Assembly (NCBI GenBank): GCA_012032575.1
Contig: JAAUSP010000001.1
Span: forward strand, 31,572-95,571
Length of the DNA: 64,000 bases
From: Anaerolineales bacterium
Lineage (GTDB): Bacteria > Chloroflexota > Anaerolineae > 4572-78 > J111
Direction: 5' to 3'
Position numbers and translations under genes: made by a program. Under the pieces are notes generated by a model. The model was not told the origin of the DNA, made no database searches, and saw only the letters and a list, made by a program, of their open reading frames with translations. Positions 8,372 through 17,227 of the stretch are shown in pieces. Position 1 is the first letter of the stretch. Each line of letters starts with the position of its first letter.

Positions 8372-8635
8372 CTAATCTTCGGTAGCTGGCTGTTCAGTCA
8401 GGGGAGCAGTTTCATTTTCGGCTTCAGCCGGGGCTTCACTGGGTTCGGGCGCTTGCCACACCAAAGAAGTAATCCAGCCAAAGATACTAAAAACGACAAA
8501 AACTAAAGCGCTGCGCCACAGAGCCGTTAGTGGGGGCATATCCAAAGCCAGGGCTAAAATGAGCATACTTAAACAAACGGCTACGGCTAACTGTAGCGAA
8601 AGGTTAAAAACCCATTCAGGTTGGTATTTAGTCAT
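8372..8635 (-). CDS. Small two-helix membrane protein between flhG and fliA
   Basis: 87 aa, not recognised. Two hydrophobic segments at about residues 12-30 (LSLQLAVAVCLSMLILALAL) and 38-58 (ALWRSALVFVVFSIFGWITSLVW) are followed by an acidic, Glu/Ala/Pro-rich tail (APEPSEAPAEAENETAPLTEQPATED). A good ribosome site (CAAGGAGATTTAATC) precedes the ATG. It is embedded in the flhA-fliA operon with short gaps, so a role in placing or regulating the flagellum is plausible by context only. Gene orders in other bacteria often have an unnamed small membrane protein near flhG/fliA, but I cannot assign a family. Confidence 0.7.
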   Translation of the reverse strand: MTKYQPEWVFNLSLQLAVAVCLSMLILALALDMPPLTALWRSALVFVVFSIFGWITSLVWQAPEPSEAPAEAENETAPLTEQPATED

Positions 8636-8674
8636 GATTAAATCTCCTTGATACGAATACAGTAAAACAATCTG

Positions 8675-9541
8675 TCATTTACCATTTCCGAATAACAATT
8701 GTCGGAAGAATTTAGTAATTCCTGTCAAAGAGTTGGCAGGAATGGAACTGGCCCATAATCGTTCACCTAGCCGATTGATGGCGATGGCCGCTGGCGAATA
8801 GGGATAACTTTGCAGAAGCGGCGCTTGCGACTTAACTGCTTCAACGACACTTCGATCGTGAGGAAGAGCGCCCAGCATTTCTACCTGTCGCCCCAAAAAT
8901 TGTTCGGCTACCGTTGCCAGTTTATGTCCGGTAAATTCACCTTCACTTCGCTGGTGGACATTGTTTACGATCAGCTTGGTAGAGACGGGCATTTGATAAC
9001 CAGCCAGGACCTTCATAAGCGCGTAAGCATCGGTGATAGCGGTTGGTTCGGGGTTGGTAACGAGCAACATTTCTCCCGCGGCCAGAATGAACTGGACGAC
9101 TCCATGTCCAACACCAGCACTGGTATCAATCAGCAATAAGTCAACATTTCCTTCCAGCACTAACAGGGCGCGCACCAGCATCTCTAGTTGGGCCTGAGGC
9201 AAGTCTGCCAGGTCGGGTAGGCCAGATGCGCCAGGGATTACCTGCAAGCCAAATGGACCTTCAACGATGATCTCCGTTAATGTTTTCTGCCCGGTGATTA
9301 CATGATGAAGGTGAAAGCGGGGCTGTAACCCCAACACAATATCCACATTGGCTGTGCCCAAATCGGCATCGAGGAGAGCTACTCGTAACCCTCGCCGGGC
9401 CAGGGACAGGCCCAAATTGACGGCGATATTTGTTTTACCCACTCCGCCTTTACCACTAGCCACAGCGATGACGCGACTACGAAATCTTTGGGTTTCAGAA
9501 ATTTGGGTATTTATCGTTACCATCTCAGGGGCGAAGTTCAT
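8675..9541 (-). CDS. flhG: FlhG (YlxH/FleN), MinD-like flagellar number ATPase
   Basis: Started at the ATG at 9541 (MNFAPEMVTINTQ), since AAAGGAAAAG precedes it and the longer frame extends far into flhF; this leaves a 17-bp overlap. The deviant Walker A is VIAVASGKGGVGKTNIAVNLG with the signature lysine. The switch is LLDADLGTANVDIVLG, and a DTSAGVG switch II follows. The C-terminal end (FRQLLFGNGK) lacks an obvious MinD membrane helix. FlhG controls flagellar number with FlhF, encoded directly upstream. Length (about 288 aa) fits the family. Confidence 0.93.
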   Translation of the reverse strand: MNFAPEMVTINTQISETQRFRSRVIAVASGKGGVGKTNIAVNLGLSLARRGLRVALLDADLGTANVDIVLGLQPRFHLHHVITGQKTLTEIIVEGPFGLQVIPGASGLPDLADLPQAQLEMLVRALLVLEGNVDLLLIDTSAGVGHGVVQFILAAGEMLLVTNPEPTAITDAYALMKVLAGYQMPVSTKLIVNNVHQRSEGEFTGHKLATVAEQFLGRQVEMLGALPHDRSVVEAVKSQAPLLQSYPYSPAAIAINRLGERLWASSIPANSLTGITKFFRQLLFGNGK

Positions 9542-10790
9542 ATAGATTACTTTTCCTTTCACTCGGCAGACGGTAAACGGGTGATGGCGACTCCCCAGAG
9601 TTGATTTCAGGGGATATCTTCTGCTCAAATCCTGAGTTAACCAGTAGATTTACCATACGTTTGGCCGTAGCCATCTCAATATCTTCAGGTACACGTTGAC
9701 CCGTAGTAAAGTAACTAAGGGGCAGGCCCGTTTCGCAAGCCAACGTATAGGCCGCCCCCAGAGAGACTGTCTCATCCACCTTGGTAAAAATCAGCCCATC
9801 AAGCGTTACAGTCTGAAACGCGGCGACAGTTTGACGCATATCCTCGTACCGAGACCCGGCGGCTACCGCCAAATGAACCGTTCTGGCCGGAACTGCCATC
9901 AGAAAATCCATTAGCTCAGCCATAGCAGTAACGGCTCGGTGATTGCGACCGGGTGTATCAATCAAAATTAAGTTGTAATGTTTATTAGCTTCAACCAACG
10001 CAGCCAACTGCGCCGGAGAATAAGCCACTTTAACCGGTACCCCCAAAATCTCTCCAAATGTGAGAATTTGAGGCAAAGCTGCTACCCGAAACGTGTCAAT
10101 AGTGATAATCAGTACGCCACCCTTATCGGCGGGCAGGTGACCAGGGGGCTTCTGTCCTGATGGGTTAAGCGCTGAAAATAGTCGTACGGGGCTATCTCTA
10201 AACTGCGCGGCCAGTTTGGCCAAAGTTGTCGTTTTGCCCACCCCTGTCGGGCCGACGATAAAAAAGATGGAGGGGCGGTTATGGGTGAGGGTTGAAGTGG
10301 TGGAAGGGAGGCGGCGTTCCAGTTGCCAATGGAGTTGCGGATTCAAAATACTGGAATTATCTAGCGCCCATTGGCTCAGTTCTTCAGATGCTGCTCGCAC
10401 AATTTGCCGGGCGAGTGAGCCAGTTACGCCCTGATCCAACAACTGACGATACCAGCCATCAAGTCCAGCCAGCGCCAATCGTTCATCCCCCGCTTGAATA
10501 GAAGTATTTTGTTTGGCCTGAGACATCTGGCTCAGAGCCAAGCGGAGGGCAGATAACTCACGCTGCATCTGTTGAACCGTGTCAGTGGTAGCTGAGGTTG
10601 GTTGAGGAAAATCGCGCAAATCGGTATCAACAGCGGCGGTTACTTCGAGGATAGGCTGATGAAACAGCTTAAACCATCGGCCCGACCGAACTTTTTGAGA
10701 ATGAAGAATGATAGCATCAGGTCCAAGATCGGCGCGGATCAGGTTCATTGCTTCGGGCATACTAGGGGCGCGGTATTTTTTAACTCGCAT
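9525..10790 (-). CDS. flhF: FlhF, SRP-type GTPase for flagellar placement
   Basis: 421 aa. The B domain (MRVKKYRAPSMPEAMNLIRADLGPDAIILHSQKVRSG) marks FlhF. A linker and N domain follow, then the G domain: G1 [25 protein letters not shown]3 DTPGRN and G4 TKVDET. FlhF recruits early flagellar parts to the site of assembly and works with FlhG, whose start overlaps its end. It sits 60 bp after flhA in the fliR-led operon. Confidence 0.95.
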   Translation of the reverse strand: MRVKKYRAPSMPEAMNLIRADLGPDAIILHSQKVRSGRWFKLFHQPILEVTAAVDTDLRDFPQPTSATTDTVQQMQRELSALRLALSQMSQAKQNTSIQAGDERLALAGLDGWYRQLLDQGVTGSLARQIVRAASEELSQWALDNSSILNPQLHWQLERRLPSTTSTLTHNRPSIFFIVGPTGVGKTTTLAKLAAQFRDSPVRLFSALNPSGQKPPGHLPADKGGVLIITIDTFRVAALPQILTFGEILGVPVKVAYSPAQLAALVEANKHYNLILIDTPGRNHRAVTAMAELMDFLMAVPARTVHLAVAAGSRYEDMRQTVAAFQTVTLDGLIFTKVDETVSLGAAYTLACETGLPLSYFTTGQRVPEDIEMATAKRMVNLLVNSGFEQKISPEINSGESPSPVYRLPSERKSNLYELRP

Positions 10791-10850
10791 CTGATAGTCC
10801 AGTTAGCAGGTTACAGGTTGCAGAAGATGGCTTGCAACTTGCTCGTGGCA

Positions 10851-12944
10851 TTACGTATTCGGCAACTCAATCATGCCTTCAGCATGAACGTCAATTCCCG
10901 GAACAATTTCACTATAAGAAAGGACCGACAGGTTAGGTAAAATTCGCTCAGTGAGCCGTTTGAATGCGAGGCGAACAGCAGCAGAACAAAGTACGACCGG
11001 TAAATAGCCTCTGGCCGCCATTTCCTCCATTTGTCTGGCAGTTGCTTCTAACAATTGTTGAGCCTGGCGAGGCTCCAGATGAAGGGCAATACCCCGGCTT
11101 GGGTCATCCATTGCTTCGCTTAAGAGTCGCTCTACACGAGGGCTGAGAGTGGTAACGTGGATAGCCCCATCGTGAGCACGCTGTTGGTTAGAAATTGTCC
11201 GCGCCATGATTCGGCGGGTAGCTTCGGCCAACAGGTCAGGGTCTTTGATACTGTGGGCCAGACCGCCAATGGTCTCTAAAATTGTTACCAAATCTCGAAT
11301 AGAAACACGTTCCCGCAGCAAGTTTTTCAATACTTCATGCACGCCGCTCAGTGAGAGCAATTGTGGCACAGTATCTTCTACCAGAGCTGGATAATCTTTC
11401 CTCAAGTTGTCAAGCAGATTGCGAACATCCTGGCGCGTAAGAATTTCAGGCGAATGATTCTTGATGATTTCGGTGAGATGGGTAGCTACCACAGAGGCGG
11501 GGTCCACAACGGTATAGCCCAGCGTTTCAGCTCGCTCCTTACGAGTACTATCAATCCAGATGGCCGGCAAGCCAAAGGCCGGCTCAGACGTGGGGATACC
11601 GGCCAATTCTTCTGCCACAGGACCGGTCGCCATGGCCAGAAAATGATTAGGCATTAGATTGCTACGGGCGACTTCTTCATTCCGTAATTTGATGGCATAG
11701 GTATTGGGAGGCAACTGCAAATTATCGCGAATACGAATTTTTGGCAGGATAAAGCCCAACTCAAGAGCTACCTGGCGACGGATCATCGTGACCCGGTTGA
11801 GTAAACCAGTACCAGGGCCACCTTCTACCAACGGGATAAGACCGTAACCAATTTCAATTTCCAGTGTATCCACTTGGAGCAAGTCTATAACTGCTTCATT
11901 ATCGAGTGTTGCGGCGGTTGTCTGAGTTTTTTCCTCAATTTTGGCCTGAACATCTCTATTTGAAATGCCCTGCTCTTTTTGCAGGAAATATGCGGCCAAA
12001 CCGGCGGCAACACCCATGACAATGAACGGTATTTTGGGCAGGCCGGGCATCAAAGCGAAGCCTCCCATCAGACCGGCAGCAATCATCAAAGCACGAGGTT
12101 TGCTGCTAAGCTGCCGTACTACGTCGCTGCCCATACTCTCTTCAGCGGCAGTACGGGTAACAATAATACCGGTAGCGGTACTGATGAGTAGGGCCGGTAT
12201 TTGCGAAACAAGGCCCTCACCGACGGTAAGCAGGGTATAAGTTTGTAAAGCCTCCAGGAGAGTCATCTCCTTTTGTAGAACCCCAATAACAAAGCCGCCA
12301 ATAATATTGACCAACACAATCGCAATACCGGCGATAGCATCGCCTTTGACAAACTTGCTGGCCCCATCCATTGCCCCATAAAAGTCGGCTTCCTGTTGAA
12401 CTGCTTTGCGGCGTTCTCTGGCCTCGCTTTCGGTAAGTAAGCCAGCATTGAGGTCGGCGTCAATGCTCATTTGCTTGCCCGGCATAGCATCCAGGGTAAA
12501 ACGAGCAGACACCTCGGCAACGCGACCGGCGCCATTGGTGATAACAATAAATTGAATAATCATCAGGATGAGGAAAATAACGATACCAACGGTGTAATTG
12601 CCCCCCACCACAAAATTGCCAAATGCTGAAATGACATTACCCGCGTGTGCTTCGAGCAAGATGAGCCGGGTACTCGAAATATTGAGACCCAGGCGATACA
12701 GAGTTAGAATCAGCAAAAGTGACGGAAACACTGAAAAGTCGAGCGGCTCTTGAATGTACAGAGAAACGAGCATAATAGTTACCGCCAGACCAATGTTAAA
12801 GGCCAATAATATATCAAGGAGCAGCGGCGGCAGGGGAATAATCATCATAGCCACAATAGCGACTACGGCTATGGCTAAAATGACATCACTATTACTGAGC
12901 AGGCGGCGCAGGCCCGGAGATTGGGTCGTTGCGTTAGCGGTCAT
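10851..12944 (-). CDS. flhA: FlhA, flagellar export gate protein
   Basis: 697 aa, normal family length. About eight N-terminal membrane helices precede the FHIPEP signature around RVAEVSARFTLDAMPGKQMSIDADLNAGLLTESEARERR (about residues 140-175). The cytoplasmic FlhA-C domain follows (IEIGYGLIPLVEGGPGTGLLNRVTMIRRQVALELGFILPKIRIRDN). FlhA is the proton-driven core of the flagellar type III export gate and docks chaperone-substrate complexes. It lies between an HDOD gene and flhF in the fliR operon. Confidence 0.97.
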   Translation of the reverse strand: MTANATTQSPGLRRLLSNSDVILAIAVVAIVAMMIIPLPPLLLDILLAFNIGLAVTIMLVSLYIQEPLDFSVFPSLLLILTLYRLGLNISSTRLILLEAHAGNVISAFGNFVVGGNYTVGIVIFLILMIIQFIVITNGAGRVAEVSARFTLDAMPGKQMSIDADLNAGLLTESEARERRKAVQQEADFYGAMDGASKFVKGDAIAGIAIVLVNIIGGFVIGVLQKEMTLLEALQTYTLLTVGEGLVSQIPALLISTATGIIVTRTAAEESMGSDVVRQLSSKPRALMIAAGLMGGFALMPGLPKIPFIVMGVAAGLAAYFLQKEQGISNRDVQAKIEEKTQTTAATLDNEAVIDLLQVDTLEIEIGYGLIPLVEGGPGTGLLNRVTMIRRQVALELGFILPKIRIRDNLQLPPNTYAIKLRNEEVARSNLMPNHFLAMATGPVAEELAGIPTSEPAFGLPAIWIDSTRKERAETLGYTVVDPASVVATHLTEIIKNHSPEILTRQDVRNLLDNLRKDYPALVEDTVPQLLSLSGVHEVLKNLLRERVSIRDLVTILETIGGLAHSIKDPDLLAEATRRIMARTISNQQRAHDGAIHVTTLSPRVERLLSEAMDDPSRGIALHLEPRQAQQLLEATARQMEEMAARGYLPVVLCSAAVRLAFKRLTERILPNLSVLSYSEIVPGIDVHAEGMIELPNT

Positions 12945-12957
12945 CTGTTATTCCACC

Positions 12958-13827
12958 TCAATGGGTCACTGAAACCAGGCTGTTATCGGTGATAAGAGCC
13001 GCATTTAACATATCAGAATAAATGTCGGTCAATTCATCTATATCAACCAGGGTAAGCGAAAGTAGTTCAAGGGCTATTTCAGCCGGCTCAGGCAAAAAGT
13101 CAGGATGAGTTAAGCCAATATTCAGACGCCAGCAAATTATATCGGCTACCTGGACAATGGCCGCCAAGTCGGGCCAGGTAGCTAACGCAGGTGTGTGATG
13201 ATAAGCAATAGCATCTACCAGACGAGTGGGCAAGCCCCAGTTACGAGCCAACTCCCCACCCGTTTGGGCATGATTGATGCCCAATAAATTTTCCTCAGCC
13301 TCAATCAAGGTTAAATTGTTTTCCTGCCCAATACTTAGAAGATGAGTCCAATCAACTTTAAAGTATTGATCGAGTAGTAATTTACCGATATCGTGCAGTA
13401 AACCGGCCACATAAGCCTCGTCGGGGGCAGAGTAGGCCACCTGTTCCGATATTCTCTGGCTGGTCATAGCGACAGCTATTGAATGTTGCCACAATTCACC
13501 ATGTCCCAAGTTATAGCCGGCTATTCGTCGCCCCAGCATACTTGAGTATGACAACGTAAACAGAATATTTTTTATGCGGCGAAAACCCAGCCGGGCAATA
13601 GCTTCATTTAGAGTGGTCGCTGGGTGAGGAAAGCCATAGTAGGCCGAATTGGCAAATTTCAAAATGCGGGCAGTCAATGCCTGATCCTTAGCAATGATAG
13701 AGGAAATTTCACTGATCGTTACTTCCGGTTCCTCAATCATCTTTAAAGCTTTTGATACCGAACTCGGCATCGGCTTAAGGCCGTCAACACTTTCCAGAAT
13801 GGGTTTGATGTGCTTGGTAAGGGTCAT
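12958..13827 (-). CDS. HDOD-domain signalling protein
   Basis: 289 aa. The HDOD domain covers most of the protein: LPMPSSVSKALKMIEEPEVTISEISSIIAKDQALTARILKFANSAYYGF, then LNEAIARLGFRRIKNILFTLSYS and an HD-like core AYVAGLLHDIGKLLLDQYF, with the AYHH motif further on. HDOD proteins are non-enzymatic relatives of HD hydrolases that act in signalling complexes. The gene sits between flhB and flhA with short gaps (40 and 13 bp), suggesting a role in flagellar regulation or motility. The partner is not visible here. Confidence 0.88.
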   Translation of the reverse strand: MTLTKHIKPILESVDGLKPMPSSVSKALKMIEEPEVTISEISSIIAKDQALTARILKFANSAYYGFPHPATTLNEAIARLGFRRIKNILFTLSYSSMLGRRIAGYNLGHGELWQHSIAVAMTSQRISEQVAYSAPDEAYVAGLLHDIGKLLLDQYFKVDWTHLLSIGQENNLTLIEAEENLLGINHAQTGGELARNWGLPTRLVDAIAYHHTPALATWPDLAAIVQVADIICWRLNIGLTHPDFLPEPAEIALELLSLTLVDIDELTDIYSDMLNAALITDNSLVSVTH

Positions 13828-13867
13828 TTTTACTTCCAGTTTCTTCTAATTGAATTGACCTGATTGC

Positions 13868-14932
13868 TTATAAACGATTGGCCTTAAGGCGAAAGACAAA
13901 GGCTAATACTTCGGCCACAGCCTGGAAAAGTTCTGGCGGCACTTCATGGCCTATTTCAACTGCCTTAAAAAGCGTGCGAGCCAGTGGTTTGTTTTCAACC
14001 AGTGGCACTCGATGTTCGCGAGCTTTTTCTTTAATTCGCTCTGCCACCAATTGCTCCCCTTTAGCAACCACCTGGGGGGCACGCATTTTTGAGCGATCGT
14101 ATCGTAACGCAATAGCCAAGTGAGTAGGATTGGTGATGACCACATCGGCTTTGGGAACAGCAGCCATCATTCGGCTCATAGCTAACTGGCGCTGGCGTGA
14201 ACGGATGCGTGATTTTAGTTGGGGATTTTCGTTGCTCTTTGCCTCTTCAATAATTTCTTGCTTCGTCATGCGTAGACCCTTTTCAAACTCATGCCGTTGA
14301 AAAAGATAGTCAGCCGCAGCCAAAACAACCATAACTGTGCCCACGCGCAACCCCACAGCCAAAGCAACTTGAGTTAATGTACTCACGGCAGTGGAAAGGG
14401 TCATTCGACTGGTTGAAGCAATCATAGGATAGTTATCTTGTAAAGCCTTGTAAACCACAAAGCCAATAATAACTATTTTTAGCAACGATTTGAAGAATTC
14501 AACCAAACTCCGGCCCGAAAAAACCCGTTTCCACCCCGTCAGAGGACTAACCCGCTGAAAATCTGGTTTAAGCGCTTCCTGACTGAACATGAAACCAACT
14601 TGCCCCAGATTAGCCACTACTCCAACCACGAGTAACGTTCCAACGAGGGGCGCTATAGACTGAAGAGCCAGGCCACCAACTGTTAATCCACCTGTCTTTA
14701 GAGTATTGAAAGTAAGTTCGTTATGAATAAATGACGTAGACGACATAGTAGTAAAACTGCGTTTCATCAATGTGTTCATCGTTTCGACGACATTCGGACC
14801 AACTGTGTTCAACATCCAAAAGGCTGTCAGTAAGATAGCCGCTGAGTTGATTTCAGTGCTTTTAGTAACTTGTCCTTTTCGGCGTGCTTCATCACGCCGG
14901 CGGGGGGTAGGGGCTTCAGTACGGTCAGACAT
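13868..14932 (-). CDS. flhB: FlhB, export gate and substrate-specificity switch
   Basis: 354 aa, normal length. It starts MSDRTEAPTPRRRDEARRKGQV, the FlhB hallmark, then has four membrane helices, a KQEIIEEAKSNENPQLKSRIR linker and the autocleavage motif NPTH at residues 268-271. The C-terminal tail (ENKPLARTLFKAVEIGHEVPPELFQAVAEVLAFVF) is intact. FlhB cleaves itself and switches export from rod/hook to filament substrates together with FliK. A second, C-terminal-only homologue is encoded at 43430-43735. It lies 87 bp after fliR. Confidence 0.97.
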   Translation of the reverse strand: MSDRTEAPTPRRRDEARRKGQVTKSTEINSAAILLTAFWMLNTVGPNVVETMNTLMKRSFTTMSSTSFIHNELTFNTLKTGGLTVGGLALQSIAPLVGTLLVVGVVANLGQVGFMFSQEALKPDFQRVSPLTGWKRVFSGRSLVEFFKSLLKIVIIGFVVYKALQDNYPMIASTSRMTLSTAVSTLTQVALAVGLRVGTVMVVLAAADYLFQRHEFEKGLRMTKQEIIEEAKSNENPQLKSRIRSRQRQLAMSRMMAAVPKADVVITNPTHLAIALRYDRSKMRAPQVVAKGEQLVAERIKEKAREHRVPLVENKPLARTLFKAVEIGHEVPPELFQAVAEVLAFVFRLKANRL

Positions 14933-15019
14933 TGTTAAAAAGAAAATTTAGAAAATACTTAAATCTCTATGTAAAACTGAAACCAGCCACAATTATCAAA
15001 AATGTTCTTCATAGAGGCC

Positions 15020-15796
15020 TTAACCACCAGTAATTACCAGAATATTTGTAACCATATCTGCCAGCAACTCTTTTACAAGCGGCAGTGTAATTGACAGGGT
15101 GAGTGCTAAAACCAAAAAACCTAACGCCATCTTGAGAGGTATCCCCAAGAAAAAAACCTGAACTTGCGGTACAGCTCGAGCGACCAAACCCAACCCCAAA
15201 TCCATTAACATCAATGTTCCAATAATGGGTAGAGCTATTCGTATTGCGGCAACAAAAGCTTCATTGGTTAATAGCATCAATCGTTCAATGGTCAACTGAG
15301 TCAAAACAAATGTACCTAACGGGGCAATCTCAAAAGTTCGAGCCAGGGCGGCAATAAGCCAATGATGCCCGTCAATAGTCAGAAATAAAGTCAGAGCTAA
15401 CAAAGTATAAAATTGTTCAAAAGCCGAAGTAGGGGCATTACTCATCGGATCAAACAAGGTTGCGGCCTGAAAGCCAATTTGGAGACCCATAATTTTGGTT
15501 GCCACATCTATTGCTATAAAAACCAGGTTACTTGCAAAACCGATCAGTACTCCAATTAAGATTTCCTGAGCTATCACCAGGAGAAAAGGTGGTAAATCAC
15601 GCGGCAGAGTAGCAGAAACAGGGATTTTTGTATTTGCTTCTGCTGGCAAAAGAAGCAATGAGAGTAGGCCAGCTAACCCAATCTTTGCCAGGGAGGGTGT
15701 CCCGCGATGGCTAAAGATTGGCGCAGTCATTAGAACTGATAGAACCCGCACAAAGATCAGAAATAAATTAAGTAGATAAAGGCTTGAATTAGGCAC
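15020..15796 (-). CDS. fliR: FliR, export gate protein; likely leaderless GTG start
   Basis: 258 aa, six predicted membrane helices. Family landmarks include LMTAPIFSHRGTPSLAKIGLAGLLSLLL, EILIGVLIGFASNLVFIAIDVATKIMGLQIGFQAATLFDPM and GIPLKMALGFLVLALTLSI. FliR completes the FliP5-FliQ4-FliR1 core gate. The GTG at 15796 is needed for a full N-terminus and has no Shine-Dalgarno sequence. The -10 box at 15808-15803 places transcription start at or within a base or two of this codon, so the mRNA appears leaderless. It is first gene of the export-regulation operon, with a phased TTTAC array upstream. Confidence 0.94.
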   Translation of the reverse strand: MPNSSLYLLNLFLIFVRVLSVLMTAPIFSHRGTPSLAKIGLAGLLSLLLLPAEANTKIPVSATLPRDLPPFLLVIAQEILIGVLIGFASNLVFIAIDVATKIMGLQIGFQAATLFDPMSNAPTSAFEQFYTLLALTLFLTIDGHHWLIAALARTFEIAPLGTFVLTQLTIERLMLLTNEAFVAAIRIALPIIGTLMLMDLGLGLVARAVPQVQVFFLGIPLKMALGFLVLALTLSITLPLVKELLADMVTNILVITGG

Positions 15797-15802
15797 ATCT
15801 CA

Positions 15803-15831
15803 GTTATATCACGCACTGAGGAAGGAGTCAG
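15803..15831 (-). promoter_or_regulatory. Promoter of fliR operon (CTGACT-N17-TATAAC)
   Basis: Minus strand: -35 CTGACT (15831-15826), 17-bp spacer, -10 TATAAC (15808-15803). The -35 overlaps the last TTTACTG half-site of the array at 15829-15894. This same arrangement recurs at four other flagellar promoters in the window. Transcription should begin at about 15796-15797, at the fliR GTG. Confidence 0.75.
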
Positions 15832-15894
15832 TAAAATTCTAGTTAAAGGGGCATAAAACTGACGTAAAGAGGCTCAAAATCGGGCCAAAAGAGG
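15829..15894 (-). promoter_or_regulatory. Phased 11-bp half-site array upstream of fliR
   Basis: Read on the plus strand, six consecutive 11-mers begin at 15829, 15840, 15851, 15862, 15873 and 15884: CAGTAAAATTC, TAGTTAAAGGG, GCATAAAACTG, ACGTAAAGAGG, CTCAAAATCGG, GCCAAAAGAGG. The shared core is (C/G)NGTAAAA, i.e. TTTTAC on the minus strand. The first four units match the other arrays best; the last two keep only the A-run. It ends on the fliR -35 box. Confidence 0.7.
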
Positions 15895-16036
15895 TTAAGT
15901 TAGTTCAGCAAACTGCCGAAAAGTTGCTAAGGCTCAATGTATTTTATGAGAGCTGAGTGATGGGAGTCACCAATCAACAGGCGAGTATTTACTTTTTGTT
16001 TGCCCGTCCATATTGATGCCCTAAAGTGGTTTTAAG

Positions 16037-17227
16037 ATGCTAAGACTACCTACTAATATTCTGCAACCCGGTATGGTGCTGGCTAAACCTGTCATAAACG
16101 AACGAGGTCAAGTTCTCCTACGTCAAAATATTCCCCTAACTCAAGATTACATCACTACCCTTAAACGCAGAGGGTACACCAGCATCTATATCAACGATGG
16201 TGATACAGACGATATCCAGATTGAAGAGATTCTTTCTCAGGATGCTCAAAGACAAGCTCAGGCTACCCTGGCGCTCGTATTTGACTTTGTCGAGCAAGTT
16301 TCGACCAATATTAACCATACCCAAAGTGAAGCCATTGTAGCCGATCTGCATGATCCAGGTGTTGCAAATGCACTACGTGGGCATGAAGGGTTTAAGCAGT
16401 TAGAACAGATGGTTTCCACAATTTTGGATAATTTACTTGAGTCTGATACCGTAACCAGTATTGCTCAGATCCGTAACCATAATGACATTATCTTTAGTCA
16501 TTCCGTCAATGTAACAACCACCGCCCTAATGATTGGCAAGCGCCTGCATCTTAATCAAAAAGACCTGGAACGGTTGGGGGCCGGCTGCCTATTACACGAT
16601 ATCGGCAAAATTTTTCTTGATCAGACTATCTTGCATGAGCACAAAAGTTCTTCATTAAATCCGGTTCAACTGTTTACTTTACAGCGGGAACACCCCAGGT
16701 TGGGTTATGAACTCTTACGTACCCGCAACCCTGATGCTTCCTTGATTAATCACGTCGCCCTCGAACATCATGAGCGGCAGGATGGTCGTGGCTACCCACG
16801 AGGTTTACGCGGTACAAATAAAGTAGAACGGATTTCAAAAGATCCTCAAAATGTGACGCTTATTGCTGAGATTGCTGCCGTGGCTGATGTTTACGATATA
16901 CTTAGCGCTGAAAAGCCAGGACGATCTGCTTTAACCCCTCAGCAAATTACCGACACTATGCATCGCCTCAGCGGAACATTTCTCAATCGAGAAATTACTC
17001 AGCTCTTTCTATCAATGTTACCGGCTTTGCCCCTGGGTATTGGAATAGTAGTCCAAACTGGACGCTACACCGGATACAAAGGGGTAGTCGCCCAAACAAA
17101 TCAAAAGCAACCAGAACGCCCATTGGTTCGCCTGCTGTATAATCCTCAGGGAGACCGCATTATGCCCATTGAATTAGACCTGGGGCGTGAGTCCAATATT
17201 ACCGTAGAAGCAACCTTGTCCCTATGA
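16037..17227 (+). CDS. HD-GYP domain protein (probable cyclic-di-GMP phosphodiesterase)
   Basis: 396 aa. An N-terminal DUF3391-like region (LRLPTNILQPGMVLAKPVINERGQVLLRQN) precedes the HD-GYP domain: SHSVNVTTTALMIGKRL, GCLLHDIGKIFL, EHHERQDGRGYPRGLRG and IAAVADVYDILSAEKP. The metal-binding HD and HHE...GYP residues are all present, so catalysis is expected. Hydrolysis of c-di-GMP would favour motility. It is transcribed away from fliR, with the TTTAC array between them, and is ATGA-coupled to the cyclase/ATPase gene. No clear Shine-Dalgarno sequence or promoter of its own was found. Confidence 0.9.
   Translation: MLRLPTNILQPGMVLAKPVINERGQVLLRQNIPLTQDYITTLKRRGYTSIYINDGDTDDIQIEEILSQDAQRQAQATLALVFDFVEQVSTNINHTQSEAIVADLHDPGVANALRGHEGFKQLEQMVSTILDNLLESDTVTSIAQIRNHNDIIFSHSVNVTTTALMIGKRLHLNQKDLERLGAGCLLHDIGKIFLDQTILHEHKSSSLNPVQLFTLQREHPRLGYELLRTRNPDASLINHVALEHHERQDGRGYPRGLRGTNKVERISKDPQNVTLIAEIAAVADVYDILSAEKPGRSALTPQQITDTMHRLSGTFLNREITQLFLSMLPALPLGIGIVVQTGRYTGYKGVVAQTNQKQPERPLVRLLYNPQGDRIMPIELDLGRESNITVEATLSL

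Noticed and set aside
8661..8668. CAGTAAAA next to the small membrane protein gene
   Set aside because: No further half-sites at 11-bp steps and the proposed -10 position would fall at the ribosome site and start codon; taken as chance.
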